Below are positions 11,830-23,179 of a DNA stretch of 64,000 nucleotides, piece after piece. Source of the DNA: Arthonia radiata (taxonomy: Eukaryota > Ascomycota > Arthoniomycetes > Arthoniales > Arthoniaceae); contig PSQN01000016.1 in assembly GCA_002989075.1 (NCBI GenBank), positions 1,283,346 through 1,347,345 on the forward strand, in the 5' to 3' direction. Made by a program: the position numbers and the translations under genes. Each line of letters starts with the position of its first letter. Position 1 is the first letter of the stretch. The notes beneath the pieces were generated by a model. The model was not told the DNA's origin, did not search any database, and saw only the letters and a list, made by a program, of their open reading frames with translations.

Positions 11830-13200
11830 GTCGTCGGCTTAGAGCGTCAGCTCTGTCGTTCTTAGAACCCTTCTTGTAGGTAATAATAAAGTCGTATAGA
11901 GCTATAGTTTCTAACTATCTAACTTGTCTGCGGTTAAGTTTCTTTGTTGTTGTAAAATAAGTTAGGTTCTTATAGTCTATATATACTATAATCGTATAGT
12001 TAGCTCCTTCTAGGTAAGCTCGCTATATTTCGAATGCTGCTATAATAGCTAAAAGCTCTTTATCGTAAATATCGTAGTTCTGTTCTGTAAGTAACATTTT
12101 TCTTGAGTAGAAAGCTACTGGTCTAAGCTTTCCTTCCTTATTATTTTAACTTATATATACTCCAATTATATAGTCTAACGCGTCTGTTTTTATAATAATC
12201 GGTAGGTTAGGGTTAAATATTGCTAGTACGGGTCCGATCTTAAAAGCTTCCTTAAGCTCTTTAAATGCTAATTGTTCTTTTTACGTCTAAAAAAATCCTA
12301 TCGATTGTTTTGTCTGTTAAGACAGCGGTGCTGTAATTCGGCTAAAATTGGATATCTATCGCCTATAGTAGTTAACAAAACTAAGAAACTATTATAACTG
12401 TTTTATATTCTTTAGTGTAGGCTAGGTTAGAACGGATTAGATCTTCGAATCTTTTATTTAGAGACTGTGCTCGGTAATTATAAATCTAAGAAATTCGACG
12501 GATTGTTGGTGGAACTGGGTTTTCTCGATATTGATTTGTAAATCGGCACGCGCTAATCTCTTTAATACCTTCTTAACATATTTCTTATGTTCTTCTAGTA
12601 TACAGCTATATACTAGGATATCGTTTAGATAAGCAGTTATAAATATGTCCAGGTAATCGCTAAGTGTGTTGTTAATTAGCTTCTAAAATAATGCTGGTGC
12701 GTTTATTAGCTCAAAAGGCATAACGCAATACTCAAAAAGTCCGTATCTAGTACGGAAGGCTGTCTTCTATTCTTCGCCTTTCTTTATACAGATTAAGTTG
12801 TAGGCTTCTCGTAGGTTAAACTTAGTAAACTATTGTACGTTATACAATCGGTCTGTTATTTCGTTAATGTATAGTAAAGGGTATCGGTTTTTAATAGTTA
12901 CCCCGTTCAGCTATCTATAATCTATATAGAGTCGTAGTTTGCTATTCTTCTTTAGTACGAAGAGTATTGGGTATTCGGCTAGTAATATTAACTTTCGGAT
13001 AAATCTTTTCTTAAGATTCTCGTCGAGATAGTCGCGGAGCGCTTAATTTTCTACTTCTAATAGGAAGTATATTGGACCGAATGTTGGCGTCTTACCTTCT
13101 TATAAAGGTATTGTATAATCCCACGGTTTGTATTCTAGGAGAGCTGAGTTCGGCTCAGCTTCTTTAAACAGGTGTCAGAATTGATCGTATTTCTTGGGTA
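11830..13200 (-). pseudogene. Element 2 reverse transcriptase and RNase H
   Basis: The minus strand shows the RT fingers region (LREAYNLICIKKGEE, FELINAP) and the catalytic box at 12604-12634 as AYLNDILVYS. The first of the two metal-binding Asp is Asn. The connection and RNase H region runs to a final DRADALSRRPNYL-type motif near 11836-11860. Several TAG/TAA codons interrupt it. The domain order RT-RNase H-integrase is diagnostic for Ty3/Gypsy rather than Copia. Confidence 0.88.
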
Positions 13201-13699
13201 TCTTAGTAATTAACTAAGTACTTGTCGTCGTATAGAATTGTTGGCGTGCAGTCGTCTCTTGTTTATACTTGCGTATAGTTAGCTATAGACGAGATACTGC
13301 GTTAGACTTCTCTTATAGGATATCTGAATGTCGGAGTATAGTGGTACTAACCCGCGTAAGTTCTTTATCGCGCTTCTTATCCTTACTACTAAAAATAGCT
13401 TATAGAGTATTTATTCTGTAAAACGACTCTTGTTTAGAGTACTTATACCTAGTAAAGAGGAGTTTTTTAGTTCTTTAATCTACTTTTAGGTTATATTGTT
13501 GCAACTAAGGTATACCTAGCACAGCGTAATACTAGTTAATATTTACGATATTATAAGTAATTTCTTTCTAATAGTCCCTAATTGTTATACCTATTGGCGA
13601 AGTCTTGTAGTCGACTCTTTTCTCTGCCCCTTGAAATCTAGACAGTGCGTAGGGTAATTTCTTCTTTTGTGTTTGTATCTAGTACTCCTTTACGCAGCG

Positions 13700-15711
13700 T
13701 ATAAAGATAAAGTTGCCTGTTGCGCCTGAATCGATCATAATTTTAATGTTTCTATAGTTTATTGTTATCCGAGTGTGCAGGTATATTTTATAGGTAGCCG
13801 AGCTCGCATAGAGCTAGACTTCTAGAGGGTTTAACCGTTGGACGGGCCGGTACTACTGCTCTCGAAGCAGTCGGTTTAGTCTTTTCTCTGTTAATCGTAT
13901 ACGTTCTAGAGTATTTTGGGTACTGGAACCCATTGTCGGTTGGTTTGCTATAAGAATTCCTGTATAGAGTGTTCTAATACTGCTTTTATTATAACGTCTA
14001 GTTTATCGTTTACGATCTCTGCTTTAATTATGCAACTATTACTGGTCAAAACCCGTCGTGTCTATAGGTTATATATTGTTAGTCGAAGATATTAGTACTG
14101 ACTACGCAATTCTAGACCCCTAATAAGGTAGTCTACTAGTCGTCGTAGGTGTAAGTAAATATATCTCGGGATATCGTTAATATCTCTATTAGCGCTTAAT
14201 TTCCTATCGTAGAAGGCTAACTAACAAAGTCTCTATATTATTCCTTCCCAACAGATTAGGGTTTGCTCTTTCTGGTTAGTGTCGTTCTCGAGCGAGGATT
14301 CCGTACTATTAGAATCTATATTTTTGTCTTCGAGTCGTTATCTTGCCTGTAACGTATCGTAGCTGCTATCTTGCTTAGCTTCTACGGTCTGTTCCTTCTT
14401 AAATTCCCCTTAGGTTTCTAGGTAAGGTGACCTAGGTCGTCCTCGGATAAGGTCTAGTTCTTGTATCGAATCTTGTTTCGGAGATATCGGTTTCCTCGGT
14501 TACCATTCTAATCCCAATTTGTCGGATTCATGGGTCGTACAATTATTGTTGTAGCACGCAGTTTAGGATAGTGTTTTGTGTGGTATAGCGGTATCTCGTA
14601 CCTACTGTCTTAGAATAGTGCGGTTAATGTTATTTCAGTCCTGTAGGTTTTATTGTTCCAGTTTTATTTGTCGTTCCTTTGTTTCTTTCTATAACTCAAT
14701 GTCCATATCTTAGTTCTTGTGTAAGTCAAATAAGTTCTACTTGTTATACTTTTTATCGAAAGTAACCTAGTAAGTGTTTTTCTGTGTCTAAGTAGTCATA
14801 TTAAAATATTGTCGCGGGAAACGGGGTTTCTAGAGTCGACCGTTGTACCCATTTCTACTAGTACTATTAAACTGTTGTTTCTTGGAACGGTATTCTTTAA
14901 CTTAATGCTCTAGTTTTCCGCAATACAAGCATAGCTTGTTCTTTATTCTGTATTCTTGTTCCTAGTTGTTTAGTTTACTACAGAGCTTCGTAAAGTCTAA
15001 CTCTATTGAATTACCCCGGTCTTGTTGTAAATTGTGCTTACCCCGAATTTAGGTAAACTTACCTAAGTTAGCTTCTTTCTTTTCTAACTGTCGTTCGAAG
15101 TTGCTGTCATCGATTTCCTTGGCTCGTTCTATAAACTTCTCTAGTTCGGTAAACTTTTTCCTACGAATATAGATAATTTCCTTAACATAGTCCTTTAAGC
15201 CTTTATAAAAGGTGTCGACTAGGGGTCCTTCATCCTATCCGGTTTAGTTAGCATACTGCAGAAACTTAGCGGCGTACCGGCTAGCTGGTTTTATCTAACG
15301 GAGTGTCTTAAGCTTGCGTACAGTAGTACGTCCGGAATCTGTATCTCTATACACCTGTCGGAGCTTTTGCTGAAACGCAGCAAAGCTAGAGAAGAGCTCG
15401 TTAGTCTCTTCTTATCGTTTGTTAGGTGCCTTATAGAGGTAGTCTTTAAGATAGAAGTTAAACTATTTGTATACTTCGCTATTTATATAGGATGCCGTAA
15501 ACAAAACTATAGTGCTGTCGTTCGGGAACTAATTCTTATAAGTCTTAAAATATACGGCCAAGCGTGTCAGAAATAAAGTAAGTTCAGAACGTTTACTAGA
15601 GAAGCTTTTATCTATCTTAGTGTTAACGTCCGATATCTTACCTATAGCGGCTATTTTGCTGGCTAGCCTGTCTATAGCGTCGCGGCTGTTGGGTGCCGAA
15701 GTAGTAGACAT
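13700..15711 (-). pseudogene. Element 2 gag and protease region
   Basis: Begins with the ATG at 15711 (open for 60 codons, MSTTSAPNSRDAIDRLASK). The zinc knuckle at 14881-14935 reads C-x2-C-x4-H-x4-Y, the fourth ligand Cys having become Tyr (TGC to TAC). The aspartic protease active site DSGATGNF is at about 13700-13735. The leader between the 5' LTR (ends 15754) and gag is only about 42 bp. Confidence 0.8.
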
Positions 15712-15753
15712 AATTAATCTACTTTCTCTACTTTCGTAGCGAGTCTGTTAAAG

Positions 15754-16203
15754 TGTAACGCCGGTCGCTAGGAGGACCGAACTAAGGCTCACTTACCTTG
15801 TGTGCTTATCGACCTTAATAGTGGGTGTCTCGTATGCTAGAGACTAAAAGGCAGGAGAGGCGAGATAGATTATAGAGGGTAAGAGGGGCTTAACTAAAGT
15901 AGATAAAAGGTGAAGTACGTTACCTGAATATAGTTAAGGAACTTGTATTCAAATATTAAGTTAATAGACTAAAGTTTATTCTAAGGTCGGCCATCAGTCT
16001 AGCTATATAGTCTAAGGTACATAGGTATGTTCCTCTGTGTCCGACGGTCCCGACACTTCCTTTGTCGCGTGGTCGAGATTCTATTGCGATATAGCGACGT
16101 TGCCGACGTCGCTATATCGGAGTCGTCGGGTATACTGTATAATGCTCTAATGAGGCGGGCTGCGCTCAGCTCTGTACTAGCCTAACATAGTAAGATCGTA
16201 ATA
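15754..16203 (-). repeat. Element 2 right LTR (5' LTR)
   Basis: 450 bp, begins TGTAACGCCGG, ends GTAATA, then TATTA (16204-16208) repeats the 5 bp before the left LTR. A perfect 14-bp inverted repeat with 5-nt loop lies at 16087-16119, a possible RNA hairpin in the element's leader or 3' end. Confidence 0.93.
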
Positions 16204-16208
16204 TATTA

Positions 16209-17880
16209 GTACCTTTTTAGTATATTACTTTTAAAATAACTAACTTACTCTAAGTTACTATTAGTTAAACTATAGAGACGCTGTTATTATTTATATTTAA
16301 AGTTTGTAATAACTTTAATAAGTTCTTTTAGTTTGTCTCTACTAAGTATAGTAGTTAGAACTTTTTAAGTATAGATAAGGTAACTTAAAAGAAGCTAAGA
16401 TTAAAGTTAAGCTTATATATTAAGATAATAGATAATATTAAAAAGTTTAAGAAGTAATAGATAAAGCTTATTATAGTATATTAAATACTTATATTTATTT
16501 AATAGAATTTACTTATTAAAATCTTATTATTAATAGTAAAAGTTATAGCTATACTAGTTTATCTTTTAACTACTTATCCTTAAAGACTATTATATATAAT
16601 TATATAGTTTTAGCTATAAAGCTAAGTATATACTACTATACTAATACTTTTAAACTACTTTTTATTATTAAAATCCTTTAAATACCTTTATTACTAAGCT
16701 TTAAATACTTAATATACTTATTTTACTCTCTCTTATTTAAATAAATACTTTTCTTAAAAGGTTACTATACCGCTTTATTTTAAATAGCCGTATAAATAGA
16801 ATTAAGCTTTACTATATTACTTACTAAAAGAGTTTATAATTTAGTATAAAAATAAGCTATAATTTATAAATTTTAGTATAGTATTTCTAAACTACTATAT
16901 AGTAGACTTAATTATACTAAAGTTTAGCTTAATAGAATTAAAGTTAGATAAGTAGAACAGAAAAATGATAAGCTATACGCTAGCCTTCTTATAAATATAA
17001 ATAACTATCTTTATCTTATAAAAATTAGTATTATTTATAAATAAAACTAACTTTAAATAATATACTCTCTTCTCTTATATATTATAAAAGAGTAAGATAT
17101 ATATTTCTAACTATATAGTAAATAGGTTCTTATTAATTAAGCTATAATAGATAAAAGATATATTAATGTAGCTATTAATAAAAAGAGCTAAAAAGATACT
17201 CTATTGCTTACTATAATAAAAGCTTAATTTTTTATATATTCTCTTATCAACTAGTTTTTAACTAAACTTATAGTTAGTAGTCTTTCTATATATACTAAAC
17301 TTATTAATAGTAACTAGCTCTTTAGAATACTACTACTATTATAGTATTTACTTCTGATTATAATAAAATACTAACTACTTTAGTATACGTTAGATAATAA
17401 TCTTCTATAATTAGTTTATATAACGTAAGTAGTAATATATTATTAAAATATTTATATAAATATTATAAGCGTTTAGTAAATACTAAGCTATTTTATTAAG
17501 ATATATAGTAAGCTTATTTATAAAGTATATTTAAAGGCTAATTAACGCCTTTAATATAATTTTCTATACGCTACTAGACTTTCTCTTTTAATTTTTTAGC
17601 GTCTCTATAGTATAATAATTATAAAGAGTATTATAGATATAGTGTATATAGCGGCTAAAGATAGCTCGCTTACTAACGTTTAACTCAATTTTTAATATAT
17701 TAGCGATAAAGACTCTAAAGAGCAGTATAGCGCCTATACGCTACTTCTAACGTTACTCTAGTAACTAATATTTAGCTATATTAATAGAAATCATTATAAC
17801 AATAAGGTTTATACAAGATTTATACGGTATTATAGGCAAAACGTCCTTAATTTAGTAGTAGTTCTTAGCTAACTTAGGAC
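16209..17880. other. AT-rich RIP-degraded DNA, no gene
   Basis: About 1.7 kb of very AT-rich sequence with stops in all frames and CA/TG nearly absent. It continues the sequence left of element 2. I cannot assign it to a transposon family. It ends abruptly near 17,880, where base composition becomes that of the gene region. Confidence 0.6.
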
Positions 17881-18238
17881 GTACGGTTTATATATGTGTG
17901 CGCGCGTGCACGGGCCACAATTGCCAAAGGTCATGCGAACAGCTGTAATGGAGCTGCCATGATTTAATTCACTGCACCTTCCTCAAAGTTCACCATACTG
18001 AGGACGACGACTTCAACATTACCTGCATTTGGTGCTCGTTCTTTTCAGAGAAACATTCGAAATGTGCCGACGCATGTCATTGCCACAGTGCTCACGCCAG
18101 TATTGTTGCGCGTCGATCAAAGCCTAAGAGAGCCGGTCGTCTGATCCACCACTCATTGCGCCTTGTCTTGCGGATTGGCAAATCCAAAGCTAACGGTTAC
18201 ACGTTGCTTCGTACGATTCCCAGATATTCTCCGCAAAG
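17881..18238. promoter_or_regulatory. NPA3 upstream region at the AT/GC border
   Basis: The first 358 bp of normal-GC DNA after the repeat block, holding an alternating purine-pyrimidine run near 17,895-17,910. It must contain the promoter of the GTPase gene at 18239, because the DNA further left is RIP-degraded. No specific factor site was recognised. Confidence 0.4.
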
Positions 18239-19453
18239 ATGGCGCCCTCGCCAGTCGCCATCGTCTGTGTGGGCATGGCTGGCTCTGGGAAGACGACGTT
18301 CATGCAGCGGATAAATTCACATCTGCATGCGAAGAATGAGCCCCCTTACGTGATGAATTTAGACCCGGCCGTGCGCAACACACCATTTGACAGCAACATC
18401 GACATTCGAGATTCAGTAGACTACAAGGAGGTGATGAAACAATATCGATTGGGGCCTAACGGCGGCATTCTCACGTCTCTCAATCTCTTTGCAACGAAGG
18501 TCGATCAGATTCTGGGCATCCTTGAGAAGCGTTGTAAACCTGCGCCTGAGAGTCAAAGCTCACAGTCAGCCACAGCAGACCCAGCTGAGACCGCACCAAA
18601 GCCCATTCAAAACATCATCGTGGATACGCCCGGCCAAATTGAGGTTTTCGTATGGTCTGCGTCGGGTCAGATACTGCTATCATCGTTAGCCTCTACCTTT
18701 CCAACTGTACTCGCGTATATCATAGACACGCCTCGCACGGCATCAACGTCGACATTCATGTCCAACATGCTCTACGCGTGCTCGATTCTCTACAAGACTA
18801 AGCTGCCTATGATCCTCGTTTTCAATAAGACAGACGTGCAGTCAGCAGATTTCGCCAAAGAGTGGATGACCGACTTCGAAGCCTTTCAAGCAGCGCTACA
18901 TCGAGAGGAGGAGACGGGTAGCTATGGAGGAGCAGAAGGTACGTCTGGTGGGCCGGCGGTTGGCGGCAGTGGCTATATGGGCAGTCTACTCAACAGCATG
19001 TCACTGGTGCTCGAAGAGTTCTACAAGAATCTCAGCGTGGTTGGTGTCTCATCAATGACCGGCGCCGGGGTTGATGACTTCTTCACTGCTGTGCAAGAGA
19101 AAGCAGAAGAGTTCGAGCGCGAGTATAAACCAGAACTTGAGCGACGCCGCCAAGTGAGAGAGAAGCAGAAGAGTGAAATGAGGGAACAGGAATTGGGCAA
19201 GCTCATGAAGGACATGAGCGTCGACGGGCGCAAAGCCGGTGCTATGCCTGATCTGCCGCGGCGAGAGAAGGACGAGCCCGAAACCATTAGCGATTTGGAA
19301 GATGAGGATGAGGACGAGGATGAGAGTGCCGGAGGGGATGGGACTGGAGACGGAGGCTTGACAAGCCGCTACAGAGAGGCCATGGAGAACGATGGAGGGA
19401 CCATGCAAGATGAAGCCAGCTTTGCTAGGTATATCCGCCAGTCACAGCGATGA
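18239..19453 (+). CDS. NPA3: GPN-loop GTPase 1 (Npa3/GPN1)
   Basis: Intronless, 404 residues. Cytoplasmic GTPase that helps assemble RNA polymerase II and import it into the nucleus. The Walker A motif GMAGSGKT is at residues 12-19. The family-defining Gly-Pro-Asn loop is at 72-74, which inserts into the partner active site in the homo- or heterodimer. A DTPGQIE switch motif and an NKTD guanine-specificity motif follow. The C-terminal third is a long charged helix and a strongly acidic tail (residues about 340-375), usual for fungal Npa3. The start is the first ATG of the frame and leads directly into the P-loop strand. It is the first gene beside the repeat block and shows no sign of RIP damage. 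Confidence 0.95.
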   Translation: MAPSPVAIVCVGMAGSGKTTFMQRINSHLHAKNEPPYVMNLDPAVRNTPFDSNIDIRDSVDYKEVMKQYRLGPNGGILTSLNLFATKVDQILGILEKRCKPAPESQSSQSATADPAETAPKPIQNIIVDTPGQIEVFVWSASGQILLSSLASTFPTVLAYIIDTPRTASTSTFMSNMLYACSILYKTKLPMILVFNKTDVQSADFAKEWMTDFEAFQAALHREEETGSYGGAEGTSGGPAVGGSGYMGSLLNSMSLVLEEFYKNLSVVGVSSMTGAGVDDFFTAVQEKAEEFEREYKPELERRRQVREKQKSEMREQELGKLMKDMSVDGRKAGAMPDLPRREKDEPETISDLEDEDEDEDESAGGDGTGDGGLTSRYREAMENDGGTMQDEASFARYIRQSQR

Positions 19454-19868
19454 CCTGAGATGTCCTATGATTTGCGCTGTGAATATATGATACGTAGTCC
19501 TCAGCAGAAGTGATACCCCCTGGACAGCCATCGACAGCTTTGGCATTTGAGATCCACAGGCTTTACCTCTCCAATCGCTTCATACAATTCTACTTGAAAT
19601 CCTTGCTCAACGTTGTTGCCCTCTCGTACTTGATGCTCCAGCCACCATTGCATAAGGCTTGGCAAAGCTTGGCATATACATCTGCCCCGAACGAGCTCTG
19701 AAAGTTTGTTTCCGCCGCGTCGCAGTCATCTTGAATACCACGCGTAGCTTCCATGCAGATTACACAGGCTCGCTGGATCAAGGGATCATAGCATTCGACG
19801 GTGTTTACCGTCGTGGATAGATCGAGCCGGTGTCGGCGAAGAGCAGCTGCCGCCTCCGCGCGGCAGCA
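19454..19868. other. Intergenic region NPA3 to CKB
   Basis: About 415 bp with the NPA3 3' end and the casein kinase beta promoter. Only short unsupported reading frames are present. Confidence 0.4.
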
Positions 19869-22554
19869 ATGAACGAATACGCAAGTGACACAGACAGTGA
19901 GTACACAAACTACTGGAGAGACTGGGTAAGTGCAATCTGCAATCCATTTCTCTTTGTGTCAAGTAGACAGGCATCCGCGCGACATGTCTATGGCGCGCCT
20001 GCTTGGGATGTGCCTTCCGGACACGCAAACAAGCCAGGAAGGCTTTATTCTCACATCGTGTTGTGCTTCATCACTAGCCACGTCGTCGCATGCAGAGATA
20101 TCTCGATATAGCATTGGATAGACCGCATTTCAAATTGCATCAGCACCGAGCAATCAACGTTCGTCCAACCGCAACAACTCAAATCTTCTCCGCGTCCGAA
20201 ACCCAGCAAGTACATCCATGGCATCTTGGCTCGACTGGTTCAGCTTGTGGCACCGCCTCCACAACGAATGCCATAACTCACCGTCAATTCTGGGTGGAAT
20301 CCGAAAATGTCTGTTTCTGATCGAGCTGGCGCTCGCCCATCCTCCCAGCACTCCGCAGATTTCATCTTGCGTACCAGCATCGGGCACGGAACTGGCTTTG
20401 GAGCTTGGATATTTCAGGCAAAACCATGCAGCATTAATTCAAACCTCTGGAGATCTCTTTATCGTGTTGAATGAGCTGACTCGACTGGCCGTACTGCTCG
20501 AGAATCACTTCGACAACGACGAGGCGGAGCACTTCAACATGTCCATCGTCCATGAGGCTGTCAATGATGCCTACTTATGTCTAGACCTTGTATCTTGTGG
20601 TTCGACGATGGAAAGTATAGAGGCGAATTCTGTGGCACGAGCAAACTTGTACAGGGAGCGTGCAGGAGACTCACAAGAGACACTGTTGGCGTCGGACTAC
20701 AAAAGGAGTGAAGACACAAGCAACAGTGAATCGACTTCTAGCTTTACCACTGGCTACCTCAATTACAAGATGGCTCTCTTCAAAGCAACACCGCCACCTG
20801 AGCCAGTTGCGCTACTTTATCCTGATCTTTGCTGCTTCTTTCGAGGGCTGAGTGAAGTACAATCGCCTCTGGGGTACATAGGCATGCAACAACTACCCGA
20901 TGATACGTCCAGAAGGCCAACTGCGTTCGATTTGAAACCTACGCCAGCTTATCCCTCCCTGCAAGCAACTCCAGAACGCTTCTACCCTCCGGCTAGTCCT
21001 GCCAAAGCGGTCACAAACGCTGCTCTCCACCGTCGCAGAAGAAGGCTTGGATGTACTTATGACAGCTTTGATGAGTACCGTCATGGGAAGGATATATGGC
21101 CGTCGTTCACGACGCAAGATGCAGCACGGCTGCCAAGTGTAGCTACCACGCTCCAGCATTTCCCACCGTATCCTGAGCTTGAAGGATCTCCAATCTCGCT
21201 GCGCTGTGAAGACAAGTCGTCAGACTCTCAAATCTCAACCAACGATGCAAACCAGATCCCTCTGAGAGGAGGTCACGGTGGTCAAGAGCCATTGGTGTCA
21301 GACACAGAAATTGAGACAGTCGAATACCAGGTCGAGCAGCGCCAGCGGCATCTCAAGGCTCAAGCTCAGCAATCTGGCAAAAGTGGTCAAGAGCCACCGA
21401 TATCAGACACAGAAATTGAGACCGTCGAGTACCAAATTCAACAGCGCCAGCGACATCTCAATGCTCAAGCTCAGCAGTCTAGTAAGAGTGGTCGAGAGCC
21501 ACCCATATCAGATACAGAAGTTGAGACCGTCGAGTATCAGCTCCAGCGGCACCAGCGGCATCTCGACGCTCAAGCTCAGCAGTCTGGCAAAAGGCGTGCT
21601 CGGCGCGCTCGGCGTGCTACCGCGGTCATGAAGCACGCCAGGCTTCCAGCGCTACGGAGCCAAACACAGCGCATTGGGCAAGAAGAGGATGAAACGATGT
21701 CTGATCGTTGGGTATTTGAGGTTATTAACGTGCACACGCTGTTTGAACTTTGGCTGACTCTTCTGTGCTTGACAGTTTATCTCTTCGAGAGGCAATGAAT
21801 ACTTTTGCGATATTGACGAGGAGTATCTCACCGATCGCTTCAATCTGACCAACCTCAACACCGAAGTTCAATACTATCAGTACGCGCTTGACTTGGTCAC
21901 TGATGTCTTCGATCTCGATTGCGATGAGGAGATGCGGGAACAGATTGAGAAGTCAGCTCGACACCTATATGGTCTTGTGCATGCAAGATACATCGTGACG
22001 ACTCGAGGGCTTCAGAAAATGGCATGTATTTGTAAGAGGTTCTTCACAGACCTGACCGTACTGACAGGTTTTGGTAGGTCGAGAAATATAAGAAGTGCGA
22101 GTTCGGCAAGTGCCCGCGAGTGGCATGCGAAGGGCAGCCGTTACTGCCGATGGGACAGCATGATGTCGCCAACACGAGCCCAGTCAAGCTATACTGCCCA
22201 CGATGTGAGGACCTCTACAACCCGAAGTCGTCACGACATGCATCCATCGACGGTGCGTACTTCGGTACTTCATTCCACGGCATACTATTCCAGGTGTACC
22301 CCCAACTGCTTCCACCAAAGACACAAAAGCGCTATGAGCCGAAGATCTATGGTTTCAGAGTCCATGCACCAGCTACTCTAGCTCGATGGCAAGAAGAGAA
22401 GCGTGAGTTGATGAAGCAGGACCTCACGCAGCAGGGTCTAGAAACGGGCTTCGAGCGGGAAGACGAGCAAGATTTGGAAGATGGCGACAGTCAGGACGAG
22501 GAAGCTAACGACGGTATCGACGACATGTTTGAAGGACCACGGGCAGTGCATTGA
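19869..22554 (+). CDS. CKB1: Casein kinase II regulatory (beta) subunit
   Basis: Three exons: 19869-19925, 21776-22021, 22078-22554; 259 residues. The beta subunit dimerises through a zinc finger and anchors two catalytic CK2 subunits. Exon 1 gives MNEYASDTDSEYTNYWRDW. Exon 2 continues FISSRGNEYFCDIDEEYL and covers the helical domain (HLYGLVHARYI). Exon 3 holds the zinc-finger cysteines (CPRVAC and CPRC), the KSSRH and DGAYFGTSF motifs, and an acidic tail. Intron 1 is 1850 bp (GTAAGT…TTGACAG), huge for this kind of genome, and holds another reading frame. Intron 2 (22022-22077) is the only placement that keeps the frame and starts with GC (GCATGT…GGTAG). The exon joins are phase 0 and match the family without gaps. 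Confidence 0.93.
20218..21798 (+). CDS. 526-codon ORF nested in CKB intron 1, with three 35-residue repeats
   Basis: Open frame on the same strand, almost wholly inside the first CKB intron; its last 23 bp run over the splice acceptor into exon 2. No family is recognised. Residues 355-459 are three perfect-length tandem repeats of 35 residues, each with an SDTEIETVEYQ-type core and an AQAQQS end, followed by an Arg-rich patch (RRARRARRA). The repeat copies differ at several synonymous third positions, which suggests selection on the protein. The last 25 residues are hydrophobic but coincide with the intron's pyrimidine tract, so that tail may be accidental. It could be a nested gene, part of an alternative CKB transcript, or a fortuitous frame. 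True start and end are uncertain. Confidence 0.45.
   Translation: MASWLDWFSLWHRLHNECHNSPSILGGIRKCLFLIELALAHPPSTPQISSCVPASGTELALELGYFRQNHAALIQTSGDLFIVLNELTRLAVLLENHFDNDEAEHFNMSIVHEAVNDAYLCLDLVSCGSTMESIEANSVARANLYRERAGDSQETLLASDYKRSEDTSNSESTSSFTTGYLNYKMALFKATPPPEPVALLYPDLCCFFRGLSEVQSPLGYIGMQQLPDDTSRRPTAFDLKPTPAYPSLQATPERFYPPASPAKAVTNAALHRRRRRLGCTYDSFDEYRHGKDIWPSFTTQDAARLPSVATTLQHFPPYPELEGSPISLRCEDKSSDSQISTNDANQIPLRGGHGGQEPLVSDTEIETVEYQVEQRQRHLKAQAQQSGKSGQEPPISDTEIETVEYQIQQRQRHLNAQAQQSSKSGREPPISDTEVETVEYQLQRHQRHLDAQAQQSGKRRARRARRATAVMKHARLPALRSQTQRIGQEEDETMSDRWVFEVINVHTLFELWLTLLCLTVYLFERQ
21280..21594 (+). repeat. Three 105-bp tandem repeats inside the nested ORF
   Basis: Units at 21280-21384, 21385-21489 and 21490-21594, each exactly 105 bp (35 codons), with no indels between units. 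Copies differ by scattered substitutions, including synonymous ones, so the array is not recent. Confidence 0.9.
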
Positions 22555-23179
22555 TAGAGGTAGTCGTTAACAAGGAGGGCGAGGAATCAGGCATTGTTAG
22601 GAGTCACGGGACGGCTACCATCATGGCTCTCCAAATGGAATTGAACACATCCTTGCCTCGGTCATGCCTTCGTACTGAACAGACTCCTGCTTAAGATGTC
22701 GAACAGCGCCTACGAATGCATGGTGCCACATATATTCATAGGTAGCACATTTCGGGTCACACACGTTGCCTGACGTCCCTGTGTTCTTCAAAGCCACTAA
22801 CCTTGCTGAACATCGCGTGCTCATGATAAGTCTGTTCAAAGTTTCGTCAGAGTCTGTTATGTGCTCGCCGAAGTGAACATTTGATCCTCTGTGTGCTTAT
22901 ACTACGTTGGAGCTATAGACACCAATGTAAATATCTAGAAGTCACTCTGACGGGGAAGCAGCCTATTCGCCCGGCCAAGCTAGAAAGTGTACCCCTAACG
23001 AATACAACGGTCTCATACTCGACTACTTTCATATGTTGAGACGGACAAGAAGCCATGGTTGAACAGATGCAGACGACTCATACTCATAAGCGGTGAGCAT
23101 GCGGCTGATTGCTGCCGTTAGCAGACGCGTACGCTTCCCTTTGCTGACGTAGGGATAGACGGACCCATCTCGTCTAAGA
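22555..23179. other. Intergenic region CKB to MED16
   Basis: About 625 bp between two same-strand genes. The minus-strand reading frames here have no recognisable product. It should hold the CKB 3' end and MED16 promoter; no specific sites were identified. Confidence 0.4.

Larger units (their letters stand above)
9107..16203 (-). mobile_element. Ty3/Gypsy chromovirus with antisense ORF (element 2)
   Basis: Complete 7.1-kb element on the minus strand. Two 450-bp LTRs (9107-9556 and 15754-16203) have identical 5-bp flanks TATTA (9102-9106, 16204-16208). Coding order on the minus strand: gag from ATG at 15711 with a zinc knuckle at 14881-14935; aspartic protease (IDSGATGNF, about 13700-13735); reverse transcriptase (about 12550-13200); RNase H (about 11830-12300); integrase with an H/C zinc site and core (about 10700-11700); chromodomain (10326-10480). 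The last pol codon is near 10325. A plus-strand gene remnant (9652-10314) lies between pol and the 3' LTR. The element is RIP-mutated but milder than element 1, so domains are easy to read. LTR copies differ mostly by transitions, mutated independently in each copy. Confidence 0.95.
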
